Shown here piece by piece: positions 1 to 5,531 of a DNA stretch of 7,398 nt (within the stretch, counting starts at the first letter, position 1; every line of letters begins with the position of its first letter). Below the pieces are notes generated by a model that saw only the letters and a list, made by a program, of their open reading frames with translations, was not told where the DNA came from and made no database searches. The position numbers and the translations under genes were made by a program. The stretch spans positions 1-7,398 of the forward strand of contig CAYPZU010000086.1 of NCBI GenBank assembly GCA_964415395.1, in the 5' to 3' direction. Source of the stretch: CAYPZU01 sp964415395 (GTDB lineage: Bacteria > Chlamydiota > Chlamydiia > Chlamydiales > SM23-39).

Positions 1-939
1 ATCGGCCTGAAGTATACCAGCACCGGCGACACCCTCTGCATCGAAGAGAAGCCGCTCCTGCTGGAGAAAATGAACTTCCCCGATCCGGTCATCTCGATGG
101 CCATCGAGCCGAAGTCGAAAGCCGACCGCGAGAAGCTCTCGCTGGCTCTTTCGGCCCTCTCGGAAGAAGACCCCACGTTCCGCGTTCAAACGAACGAGGA
201 AACGGGCCAGACCATCATCATGGGAATGGGAGAGCTCCACCTGGAGATCCTCCGCGACCGGATGTTCCGCGAATTCTCGGTAGAGGCGAACGTCGGCAAG
301 CCGGAAGTTTCGTACAAAGAGACGATCACGATGGCGGGTTCTTCGGAAACGAAGTACGTCAAGCAGTCGGGCGGACGCGGCCAGTACGCGCACGTCTGTC
401 TCGAGATCGAACCGAACGAAGCGGGCAAAGGAAACGAAGTCGTCAGCAAGATCGTGGGCGGCGTGATCCCGAAAGAATACATCCCTGCATGTATCAAGGG
501 GATCGAAGAAGGATTGGCTACAGGCGTTCTCGCCGGCTATCCTCTGATCGACATGAAAGTGTCGATCACCTACGGCTCCTACCACGAGGTCGACTCCAAC
601 GAAATGGCCTTTAAGATCTGCGCCTCTATGGCGGTTAAAGATGCAGCCCGCAAATCGAAGGCTGTCATTCTCGAGCCGATCATGAAGGTCGACGTAACTA
701 CGCCGGAAACCAGCGTGGGCGACGTCATCGGCGACTTAAACCGCCGCCGCGGCCAGATCCTCGGGCAGGAATCGACGAAAGGGACGATCATCGTCTCCTC
801 TCAGGTACCGCTCAGCGAGATGTTCGGATACTCGACGCAGCTCCGCTCAATGACTTCAGGTAGAGCCACCTATACGATGGAACCAAGCCATTTTGAGCGC
901 GTCCCAACCAAAATCCAAGAAGAAATCTGCAAGAAGTAA
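1..939 (+). CDS. fusA: Elongation factor G, C-terminal part (5' end outside window)
   Basis: EF-G is the ribosomal translocase: a GTPase that moves tRNA and mRNA after peptide bond formation and acts with RRF in ribosome recycling. The reading frame is open from base 1, so the gene is cut by the window edge; the 312 codons present are roughly the last 45% of a normal EF-G of about 690 residues. The GTPase domain is therefore not visible. Seen here are the end of domain II, domain III (starting near PVISMAIEPKSKAD), domain IV (GGRGQYAHV, and the tip loop GSYHEVDSNEMAF with its His at bases 583-585) and domain V (ILEPIMKVDV to the C-terminal GRATYTMEPSHFERVP). These match the family closely. 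The stop is TAA at 937-939. rpsJ follows after 3 nt, so the two are almost certainly cotranscribed. The Met at base 70 is internal and not a start. Confidence 0.97.
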   Translation: MGLKYTSTGDTLCIEEKPLLLEKMNFPDPVISMAIEPKSKADREKLSLALSALSEEDPTFRVQTNEETGQTIIMGMGELHLEILRDRMFREFSVEANVGKPEVSYKETITMAGSSETKYVKQSGGRGQYAHVCLEIEPNEAGKGNEVVSKIVGGVIPKEYIPACIKGIEEGLATGVLAGYPLIDMKVSITYGSYHEVDSNEMAFKICASMAVKDAARKSKAVILEPIMKVDVTTPETSVGDVIGDLNRRRGQILGQESTKGTIIVSSQVPLSEMFGYSTQLRSMTSGRATYTMEPSHFERVPTKIQEEICKK

Positions 940-942
940 TTT

Positions 943-1260
943 ATGGCAAAAGCACCCAGAAAAAAAATACGCATCCGACTCAAAGCTTTCGATCAGCGGA
1001 TGCTGGACCGTTCGGTACAGGATATCGTCGAAACGGCGAAGAGAACCGGCGCCCGCGTCGTGGGCCCGATCCCTCTTCCAACCAAACGCGAGATCTATAC
1101 CGTTCTCCGTTCGCCCCACGTCGACCGCAAGTCGCGCGAGCAGTTTGAGATGAGGACGCATATCCGCGTTCTCGATCTGCTCGACCCGACCCTCGACACG
1201 ATCGACAAACTCAAAGTCCTTCCTGTCGCAGCGGGCGTCGACATTAAAATCAAAGCGTAA
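943..1260 (+). CDS. rpsJ: 30S ribosomal protein S10
   Basis: S10 is a component of the 30S head and also the NusE partner of NusB in transcription antitermination. The 105-residue product has the usual family length and covers the whole protein: RIRLKAFD near residues 10-17, ETAKRTGARVVGPIPLPT, then SPHVDRKSREQFEMRTH, and the C-terminal AAGVDIKIK. The ATG lies 3 nt after the fusA stop, and an AAGAAG stretch at the end of fusA (931-936) can serve as a weak ribosome binding site, so translation is probably coupled to fusA. In many bacteria rpsJ leads the long S10 operon (rplC, rplD and so on). Here a terminator follows at once, so rpsJ is the last gene of a str-type operon instead, as I recall for Chlamydia. 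Confidence 0.98.
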   Translation: MAKAPRKKIRIRLKAFDQRMLDRSVQDIVETAKRTGARVVGPIPLPTKREIYTVLRSPHVDRKSREQFEMRTHIRVLDLLDPTLDTIDKLKVLPVAAGVDIKIKA

Positions 1261-1270
1261 GCTTGAAGCA

Positions 1271-1307
1271 AGACGCCGAGTGACCCTCGGCGTCTCGTTT
1301 TCTCTTT
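1271..1307 (+). terminator. Intrinsic terminator after rpsJ
   Basis: A perfect 10-bp stem, AGACGCCGAG (1271-1280) pairing with CTCGGCGTCT (1286-1295), encloses a 5-nt loop. A T-rich run, TTTTCTCTTT (1298-1307), follows 2 nt later. It starts 10 nt after the rpsJ stop and would end the fusA-rpsJ transcript. The T-run reaches the stop codon of the converging minus-strand gene (1306-1308). The same stem lies downstream of that gene, but read from the minus strand it lacks a good U-run, so it works best for the plus strand. Confidence 0.88.
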
Positions 1308-1782
1308 AGGCTCTTGCGTCTGCAGGAATCCTGTTTTTCAAAATAGCCACCCGTTCGACCAAAAGACGGTCTGGATTCCATCCAGCAATAGCTGCTATGC
1401 CAATCTTCTGGCAAATCCGCTCCCCTGCCCTGTCGTCTCTTCTTCCGATCCAGTTATTGAACGCCAGCCGCATCGCCGCCACATGATCTCCGTCGTCCGG
1501 TTCGGAATACTCCAACAGTTCCTTTCCCGTTCCCCAGCGGATCGCGATCCCTAAAATCGCCAACCCGACTGCAATATGCAGGCTCGATAAAAAGAAGACC
1601 GAGGCTAACGCCGCTACCAGCAGCCCCGTCGAGACGTTGAATCCCATCACGAGGTTATTGAATTTGCTGATCCGGAACGCCAGGTTTCTTTCGCCTCTAG
1701 GAATCGGCGGCTGCCTGGCGTCGAGCAGGCGGTTGGTAGCCCAATCGGCCAAAGCGGATACTGAAATCGATGTCGTTGTCAT
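1306..1782 (-). CDS. Small two-helix membrane protein, Inc-like candidate
   Basis: Not recognised as a named family. The 158-residue product starts with a Thr/Ser-rich, uncharged stretch (MTTTSISVSA) and has no cleavable signal peptide. A basic segment follows (about 22-40), then one hydrophobic block at about 46-83 that reads as two closely spaced membrane helices joined by a short SSLH turn, then a charged soluble tail (84-158). This two-lobed hydrophobic domain, with a Ser/Thr-rich N-terminus that could be a type III secretion signal, is the known signature of chlamydial inclusion membrane (Inc) proteins. Calling it an Inc is inference. The ATG at 1782 is chosen over a GTG six bases upstream because AAGGAG lies 7 nt before the ATG. 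The gene is monocistronic and converges on rpsJ. It could instead be an ordinary inner-membrane protein. Confidence 0.8.
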   Translation of the reverse strand: MTTTSISVSALADWATNRLLDARQPPIPRGERNLAFRISKFNNLVMGFNVSTGLLVAALASVFFLSSLHIAVGLAILGIAIRWGTGKELLEYSEPDDGDHVAAMRLAFNNWIGRRDDRAGERICQKIGIAAIAGWNPDRLLVERVAILKNRIPADARA

Positions 1783-1789
1783 AAGCACT

Positions 1790-1795
1790 CTCCTT
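1790..1795 (-). promoter_or_regulatory. Ribosome binding site deciding the start at 1782
   Basis: On the minus strand this reads AAGGAG, 7 nt before the ATG at 1782-1780. The alternative GTG at 1788-1786 would sit one base from it, too close to be used. The site therefore gives a 158-residue product. Confidence 0.75.
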
Positions 1796-1801
1796 GTTGC
1801 G

Positions 1802-1828
1802 CCAGGTTTTCTGTAAACCTGGATTTTT
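1802..1828. other. Stem-loop in the leader of the membrane-protein gene
   Basis: An 8-bp perfect inverted repeat, CCAGGTTT (1802-1809) with AAACCTGG (1815-1822), has a 5-nt loop and is followed on the plus strand by TTTTT (1824-1828). It resembles a small plus-strand terminator, yet no plus-strand gene ends here: rpsJ already has its own terminator 500 bp upstream. Read on the minus strand, the stem falls just before the ribosome binding site (1790-1795) and would be part of the mRNA leader if transcription starts upstream of it. It could shield or stabilise that leader, or stop antisense transcripts. Confidence 0.45.
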
Positions 1829-1909
1829 AAATGGCGCGCGATCTTAAACCATCGGCTGAAATTTTTGCCAGAGGCAACTGAAGCAGATGCATTTTATGAT
1901 CTATTTCTC

Positions 1910-1915
1910 TATAAA
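1910..1915 (+). promoter_or_regulatory. Possible -10 box for the gene at 1940
   Basis: TATAAA lies 24 nt before the chosen ATG, which would give a leader of about 18 nt. TATGAT (1895-1900) is an alternative. Neither has a convincing -35 hexamer at 16-18 nt, so this is a weak candidate that rests on the AT-rich context. Confidence 0.25.
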
Positions 1916-1928
1916 TTTGGGCAAAAAT

Positions 1929-1932
1929 GGAG
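1929..1932 (+). promoter_or_regulatory. Ribosome binding site deciding the start at 1940
   Basis: GGAG lies 7 nt before the ATG at 1940. The longer in-frame alternative would use TTG at 1865 and has no Shine-Dalgarno sequence. The shorter 212-residue product is therefore preferred. Confidence 0.7.
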
Positions 1933-1939
1933 AATCAAT

Positions 1940-2578
1940 ATGGCATCGGACATCTCGCCTGTACAAAATGTAAATCCCGCTCTATCTCACGCAAGAGAAC
2001 TGCTGCAATCAGGCCGCTATGCGCTCCTCTCTTGGAACACGGTTGGCTGCCTCTCGCAGGTTCCTTCCCAAAACTTTCCCCTATCTTCGCAACTCCTCCA
2101 GAGATGCTCGTTTGTAGCCAAAGCGGTATTTGAACAGCGCGATGCAGGGGCGTTTCTGGAAGCGGTAGCAGAAATCGACGGATTTGCGCCTCCGAAAGAA
2201 GACGGCAAGCAGGCTCCCGCCGCAGTCGCTGAAGAATTCAAGCTGCGCAATTTCATGAAGCGGGAAAAATTCCTCGAGAAAGACGACAGAGTGATGGTTT
2301 CCACAGATCTGATCGGTGAGCTGACGCCATCGGCTGACAAACCTTGCCTGACGCTCGATCTTCTGGCCCGATGCGTATTTGTCGCCAAGGATGTATTCAG
2401 CCCTCAAGCGAGGAAACGGTTCCAGGTCGACATTTCAGATGGAGATCCCACGATTACGAAATACGATCGGCTCAGCACGGCTATCGCCAGCCTGCAGCAG
2501 CTGAGAGAAGCCGCCCGTAAAGAGTTGGAAGAAGACGAATCGTTCCATCTCGTCTACAAATTGATGCTCCGCGCTTAA
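1940..2578 (+). CDS. Hypothetical soluble protein with a duplicated LLxRCxFVAKxVF motif
   Basis: No family recognised. The 212-residue product has no signal peptide or membrane segment and is predicted cytosolic, or exported by a route without a cleavable signal. It appears to be built from two related halves. Residues 52-64 read LLQRCSFVAKAVF and residues 141-153 read LLARCVFVAKDVF, 10 of 13 identical at a spacing of 89 residues. The preceding stretches (about 26-51 and 116-140) look alike in pattern: a short hydrophobic strand, then a Pro/Ser linker. Ala/Pro- and charge-rich residues 83-115 link the halves, and a charged helix with QQLREAARKELEEDE closes the protein. Each half keeps one Cys in the motif (C56, C145). 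The ATG at 1940 is chosen for its GGAG; a TTG 25 codons upstream is the alternative. The gene is probably monocistronic, between the divergent membrane-protein gene and the promoter at 2667. Confidence 0.82.
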   Translation: MASDISPVQNVNPALSHARELLQSGRYALLSWNTVGCLSQVPSQNFPLSSQLLQRCSFVAKAVFEQRDAGAFLEAVAEIDGFAPPKEDGKQAPAAVAEEFKLRNFMKREKFLEKDDRVMVSTDLIGELTPSADKPCLTLDLLARCVFVAKDVFSPQARKRFQVDISDGDPTITKYDRLSTAIASLQQLREAARKELEEDESFHLVYKLMLRA

Positions 2579-2666
2579 AGATTTCGAATTCAAAAAACAC
2601 CTAATCCGCGCCAGGCATCTTCTTTCTTTTTTATTTGACAGGCTGCAGACAACTAATTCATTTCAG

Positions 2667-2695
2667 TTACTTTTATTAAATAAAGCGAGTATAAT
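2667..2695 (+). promoter_or_regulatory. Candidate sigma-70 type promoter for the gene at 2742
   Basis: A perfect -10 hexamer, TATAAT, occupies 2690-2695. At 17 nt spacing the -35 position holds TTACTT (2667-2672), a poor match. Transcription would begin near 2702 and give a leader of about 40 nt before the ATG at 2742, which has AGGA (2732-2735) at 6 nt. The surrounding 60 bases (2641-2700) contain only 17 G or C, fitting a promoter region. A perfect TTGACA at 2635-2640 has no -10 at a usable distance. Confidence 0.5.
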
Positions 2696-2741
2696 TGATT
2701 TCCAGTTCGCAAATAATAGTAAAGGGTAATCAGGAATTAAT

Positions 2742-3464
2742 ATGTGCTTTGCAATTAAAAATTCACCTGTCAGTGATTTGTTAGATACCATTGAAAGACA
2801 TCGCTCGGCTCTGATTGAAAGAGAAACCATGCTTCCTGAGATAGAAGCCGATGGAATTAAAATTTTACTCGCTCAGAATATTGAGAAATTAAGAAAGAAA
2901 TTAATAGACTTATCCCACTTCGGCGATTTTACTTTAAGCATCACAGGCGAAAACAGAAGAGAGGTGGTAAAAATTTTACTCGCTGCGGCCAAAACGGACT
3001 CCCGCCTAAGCGACCTTGAAAGAATGATCAAAGATCTCGACGGCGCAGGGAGCGAGCTCCCGGAGAGGATGATGATTTCCTCAGCGGCGAGAAGAGCGAT
3101 TTTAAATTTGAATGGGAAAACATTCGATACGGGAGTAGGCGGCAAGATCCAGCTTGCTGTGACGGCCGACCCGCTTGAATTTGAGCCGGGCCCAGCCTGG
3201 AAGATTTACCAAAAGGTCCTGCCCTGCTTTGCAGCTTTCACTCCCTACCTTCATGGCCCGACAAATGACTCTTTCACACAAAGCCGCCTGGGAAGAATCC
3301 TCCAGGTCGCTCTGGGGATCCTCTTATCTCCCGTTCTTTTGGTCCTGAATTTGGCTTATCTGGCAAGCGGCGGCCCTCTGTGGTGGAATAAAGCAGAGAA
3401 GCCCGCCGATGAAGATCGCCTCAGTTTGCTGAGGGGGAATATCGACTCTGCAGAGAGCGCCTGA
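2742..3464 (+). CDS. Hypothetical protein with C-terminal hydrophobic segment
   Basis: No family recognised. The 240-residue product has no N-terminal signal peptide. Residues 10-110 look mainly alpha-helical and highly charged, possibly coiled coil (for example NIEKLRKKLIDL and RLSDLERMIKDL). A middle part (about 111-150) holds a possible beta segment. One strong hydrophobic segment at about 184-209 (RILQVALGILLSPVLLVLNL) is followed by a 30-residue polar tail, so it may be anchored in a membrane near its C-terminus. A weaker hydrophobic patch lies at about 158-170. KILLA occurs at residues 40-44 and 77-81, encoded by an identical 15-nt repeat. The 5' third is much AT-richer than the 3' part: bases 2881-2940 have 18 of 60 G+C, bases 3121-3180 have 35 of 60. 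The ATG at 2742 has AGGA at 6 nt. It ends 9 bp from the stop of the converging lipoprotein gene. Confidence 0.82.
   Translation: MCFAIKNSPVSDLLDTIERHRSALIERETMLPEIEADGIKILLAQNIEKLRKKLIDLSHFGDFTLSITGENRREVVKILLAAAKTDSRLSDLERMIKDLDGAGSELPERMMISSAARRAILNLNGKTFDTGVGGKIQLAVTADPLEFEPGPAWKIYQKVLPCFAAFTPYLHGPTNDSFTQSRLGRILQVALGILLSPVLLVLNLAYLASGGPLWWNKAEKPADEDRLSLLRGNIDSAESA
2859..2984 (+). repeat. Pair of 15-nt in-frame direct repeats
   Basis: AAAATTTTACTCGCT occurs at 2859-2873 and again at 2970-2984, exactly 111 nt (37 codons) apart and in the same reading frame. Both copies encode KILLA inside helical parts of the 240-residue protein. The protein sequence around the copies is only loosely similar, so this may be the remnant of an internal duplication or chance in an AT-rich stretch. 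Confidence 0.5.
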
Positions 3465-3473
3465 AAAAGCCTG

Positions 3474-3836
3474 CTATTTCTCGGGAGCGGGAGCTTCCGA
3501 ATCGCCGTTTTGAGTGGTCTGCATCTCGTAGCTGTCGAAACCGTAGGGCAGAGGAGAGCTCTGCTTCACCCGCTTCGAGACGACTATGCCGTCTTTGATG
3601 ACGATGATGTAGCGCCGCTCCTGGGCGTCGCGGGCGCCGATCTTGATCCGCTCGACATATTCGTATTCAATTGTGCCGTCGTCCTTTTTATTGACGGTAG
3701 AGGGCTTGCCGATGGCGGCGACGACCTGCTGGGAGCTGGCCCCGAGAGGAATCTCGTGGAAACTGTCCATCGTAGTGATGCTGCCTCCAGAGGCGCAGGC
3801 GGCGAAAATCAGAAGGGGAATCCAACGTTTTTTCAT
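3474..3836 (-). CDS. Small lipoprotein with BamE/SmpA-like pattern
   Basis: The 120-residue product starts with a short lipoprotein signal: MKKR, a hydrophobic stretch (WIPLLIF), then AAC with Cys14 as the probable lipidated residue; Phe at -3 makes the lipobox slightly unusual. The mature part has the order typical of the BamE/SmpA fold: IPLG at about 29-32, a short helix (SSQQVVAAIG), GKP at 43-45, DGTIEYEY at 53-60, then a strand pair with IIVIKDGIVV (77-86). BamE assists beta-barrel assembly in the outer membrane, but many other small lipoproteins share the fold, so this points to an envelope location and not to a proven Bam role. The tail is polar (SEAPAPEK). Its ATG overlaps the stop of the upstream gene (ATGA, 3833-3836) and GAGGA stands just before it, so translation is coupled. 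It is the last gene of the rodA transcript. Confidence 0.82.
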   Translation of the reverse strand: MKKRWIPLLIFAACASGGSITTMDSFHEIPLGASSQQVVAAIGKPSTVNKKDDGTIEYEYVERIKIGARDAQERRYIIVIKDGIVVSKRVKQSSPLPYGFDSYEMQTTQNGDSEAPAPEK

Positions 3837-4324
3837 GGCTCTTCCTCGTTTTCCTGCGATTCATCGGCGCCGGGAGGGGCTTCGTTCGACTGGAGCCAGA
3901 TGCGCGCCTCGATCTGGGTGCGGAACTGGTCGCTGGTCACATACTCCCCTTTCATCAGGTAGCTCCCATCGGCCTGCAGGCTGTAGGTCTCAAACCCTTC
4001 GAAATTCATGTCGTTGTTCTTGAATTCCCAGGCGATCAGGTTATCGTCGAAAACTCCGGTCCCGACGATCCGGCCGACGTTCTGGTTTTCCATGTCGACT
4101 GAAAACGTCTTGGTTTGGAAATCGTAAAAAGTCAGTTCGTTGCGCATATTCTCGGAGAGACCCTGGATCTGGATATCCTGCGCGCAAGTCACTTTGCCCG
4201 CGAAATCGCGGTTCTGGACGGCCCAGTTCGTGTTGAAGATGAGCTCTTCCTCAACCATATTGAGGACGATTTTTCCTTCGCCGCTCCAAGAGCCGGGAGA
4301 GAAGATGAATGTGTGTTTAAACAT
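3833..4324 (-). CDS. Hypothetical beta-rich protein encoded between rodA and the lipoprotein
   Basis: No family recognised. The 163-residue product has no signal peptide or membrane segment. Alternating hydrophobic and polar residues suggest successive beta strands (KIVLNMVEEELIFNTNW, ELTFYDFQTKTFSVDM, TYSLQADGSYLMKGEYV, TQIEARIWLQ). GSWSGEG at residues 11-17 opens the chain, and a GxW motif early in a beta-strand protein of this size recalls calycin-type barrels such as lipocalins; this is a fold guess only. The last 15 residues are acidic (ADESQENEEEP) and probably disordered. The ATG lies 14 nt after the rodA stop with GAAGG just before it, and the 3' end overlaps the lipoprotein gene by 4 nt, so all three genes read as one operon. 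The linkage suggests an envelope-related role, unproven. Confidence 0.8.
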   Translation of the reverse strand: MFKHTFIFSPGSWSGEGKIVLNMVEEELIFNTNWAVQNRDFAGKVTCAQDIQIQGLSENMRNELTFYDFQTKTFSVDMENQNVGRIVGTGVFDDNLIAWEFKNNDMNFEGFETYSLQADGSYLMKGEYVTSDQFRTQIEARIWLQSNEAPPGADESQENEEEP

Positions 4325-4338
4325 GCTGACCTTCAGTT

Positions 4339-5493
4339 CTAAAACATGAACCTTCTGCTATATACGCTCTGGAGGAGGCCGAGAGCCGCCATGGTGGTCA
4401 AAAGGGAGCTTCCCCCGTACGTGATGAAAATCAGCGGCACCCCGGATATCGGCAGGAGCGCGCACATCATCCCGATGTTGACCAGCACGTGCATCGCAAG
4501 ATAGGCCGCCAGGCCGGCCGCTAAAAGCCGTCCGAAGGGGTCCTTAGCCACTGCCGCCACCTGGAAACTAAAATAGATCAAAGCGTAAAAAAGGAACAGC
4601 AGGAATACAAGTCCCACAAAACCAAACTCCTCCCCAAAAGCCGCAAAGACTGAATCGGTATGGGAAGCCGGCAGCCATTTTCCGCCTGAAAAATTTCCTT
4701 GATGCCACCCGGTTCCCGTCAGCCCGCCGATGGCGATCGCCGTCTGGGAGGCCTTCTGGTGGTAGGTGTTAGGGTTCAGCCTCTCGTACTGGTATTCCTT
4801 CAAAACCTTCGTGAAATAGGGGCGCATCTCATCGTGGGACAAAACCCCGAGGAAGAGGAGGCTTGCCGCAAAAAGGCCGCAAATCCCGCAGCCCATGAGG
4901 AACCGGAGGACGCCTCGATGAACCCCGGCAAAATACCCCATAACGAGAACGATGGGGAAAAGGATCAGGGCGGTCCCCAGGTCGGGCTGCTTCAAAATCA
5001 GGAGAAACGGCACCCCCGCGATCAGCCCCATCTGGCATGCCGAGGCCAGCGAGCCGACCCCCGATCCCCTTCTTTCCAGAAACCAGCCCAAAACAATAAC
5101 GACAATCAGCTTAGCCTGCTCCGACGGCTGAAAGCTGGCCAGGCCCGGAATCCGGTACCATCTATGGACATTCTGGATCGGGCTCACAAAAAAGAGGCCG
5201 ACGAGGAGAACGATCGTGAGAAAATAGAGAGGGAGGCTCCAGTCGCGGAGCTTCCGGTAGTCGAAGGCGGAGCAGACGAAGAAGACGACCCAGCCGAGGA
5301 AAAACCAGCGCATCTGGCTTTTGACCAGCGGCGTCCAAAAGGAAACGGTTTCGATCTCGCTGCCGCTGCCGGTCATGGAAGAGATCACCAGCAGGCTGAT
5401 CGCCATCAAACAAAAAACGAGCGGCAAAATCCTGAGGTCGATTCTCGATATGACGCGGTGATCCCACATATCGTGGAATTGTAATCGCGCCAT
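4339..5493 (-). CDS. rodA: SEDS peptidoglycan glycosyltransferase, RodA type
   Basis: RodA is an inner-membrane glycosyltransferase that polymerises lipid II into glycan strands and works with a class B penicillin-binding protein. In Chlamydiae, which divide with little peptidoglycan, RodA and FtsW are both usually kept. The 384-residue product has the normal family length and about ten hydrophobic helices. Signatures seen are WYRIPGLASFQPSEQAKL (112-129), KQPDLGTAL (168-176) with the Asp (D171) known to be essential in SEDS enzymes, SHTDSVFAAFGEEFGFVG (277-294), and the C-terminal LLPISGVPLIFITYGGSS (346-363). RodA is preferred to FtsW because of length and the short C-terminus, but the two are close relatives. 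The ATG at 5493 lacks a strong Shine-Dalgarno sequence; Met9 (codon 5469-5467) is a possible but no better start. It is the first gene of the minus-strand operon and diverges from birA. Confidence 0.93.
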   Translation of the reverse strand: MARLQFHDMWDHRVISRIDLRILPLVFCLMAISLLVISSMTGSGSEIETVSFWTPLVKSQMRWFFLGWVVFFVCSAFDYRKLRDWSLPLYFLTIVLLVGLFFVSPIQNVHRWYRIPGLASFQPSEQAKLIVVIVLGWFLERRGSGVGSLASACQMGLIAGVPFLLILKQPDLGTALILFPIVLVMGYFAGVHRGVLRFLMGCGICGLFAASLLFLGVLSHDEMRPYFTKVLKEYQYERLNPNTYHQKASQTAIAIGGLTGTGWHQGNFSGGKWLPASHTDSVFAAFGEEFGFVGLVFLLFLFYALIYFSFQVAAVAKDPFGRLLAAGLAAYLAMHVLVNIGMMCALLPISGVPLIFITYGGSSLLTTMAALGLLQSVYSRRFMF

Positions 5494-5531
5494 CGGTTAG
5501 AATCAACTTCTCTTCATTTATGGAGAAAAAT
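5494..5531. promoter_or_regulatory. 38-bp divergent space between rodA and birA
   Basis: Both genes must be started from, or very near, this short space, so at least one promoter has to extend into the opposite gene. TAGAAT at 5498-5503 (plus strand) is a possible -10 box for birA, with only a poor -35 match inside the rodA start region. No clear promoter for rodA is visible. Confidence 0.3.
5522..5525 (+). promoter_or_regulatory. Ribosome binding site deciding the birA start
   Basis: GGAG lies 6 nt before the ATG at 5532. The ATG at 5520 is four codons further upstream and overlaps this site, with no Shine-Dalgarno sequence of its own, so the start at 5532 is preferred. Confidence 0.7.

Noticed and set aside
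1865..1939. TTG start at 1865 extending the duplicated-motif protein by 25 residues
   Set aside because: There is no Shine-Dalgarno sequence before it, whereas GGAG sits 7 nt before the ATG at 1940. The extra stretch also contains the most likely promoter elements.
2635..2640. Perfect TTGACA as a -35 box
   Set aside because: The sequence 14-18 nt downstream (around 2655-2664) has no acceptable -10 hexamer, and the good TATAAT at 2690 is too far away to pair with it.
3419..3434. 6-bp hairpin CCTCAG/CTGAGG near the end of the 240-residue protein gene, considered as a terminator
   Set aside because: It is inside the coding sequence and has no T-run after it on either strand. The nearby palindrome CTCTGCAGAG (3446-3455) has no loop and no T-run either.
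3510..4023. Two plus-strand reading frames of 126-150 codons opposite the lipoprotein and beta-rich genes
   Set aside because: The opposite strand has a lipobox, good ribosome binding sites and an ATGA overlap, while these frames show no family features and overlap one another.
4699..5484. A 261-codon plus-strand reading frame opposite rodA
   Set aside because: It lies wholly antisense to a well-supported SEDS gene, its product is an unstructured, charge-rich sequence with no domain, and it has no convincing ribosome binding site. It is explained by the codon bias of rodA.
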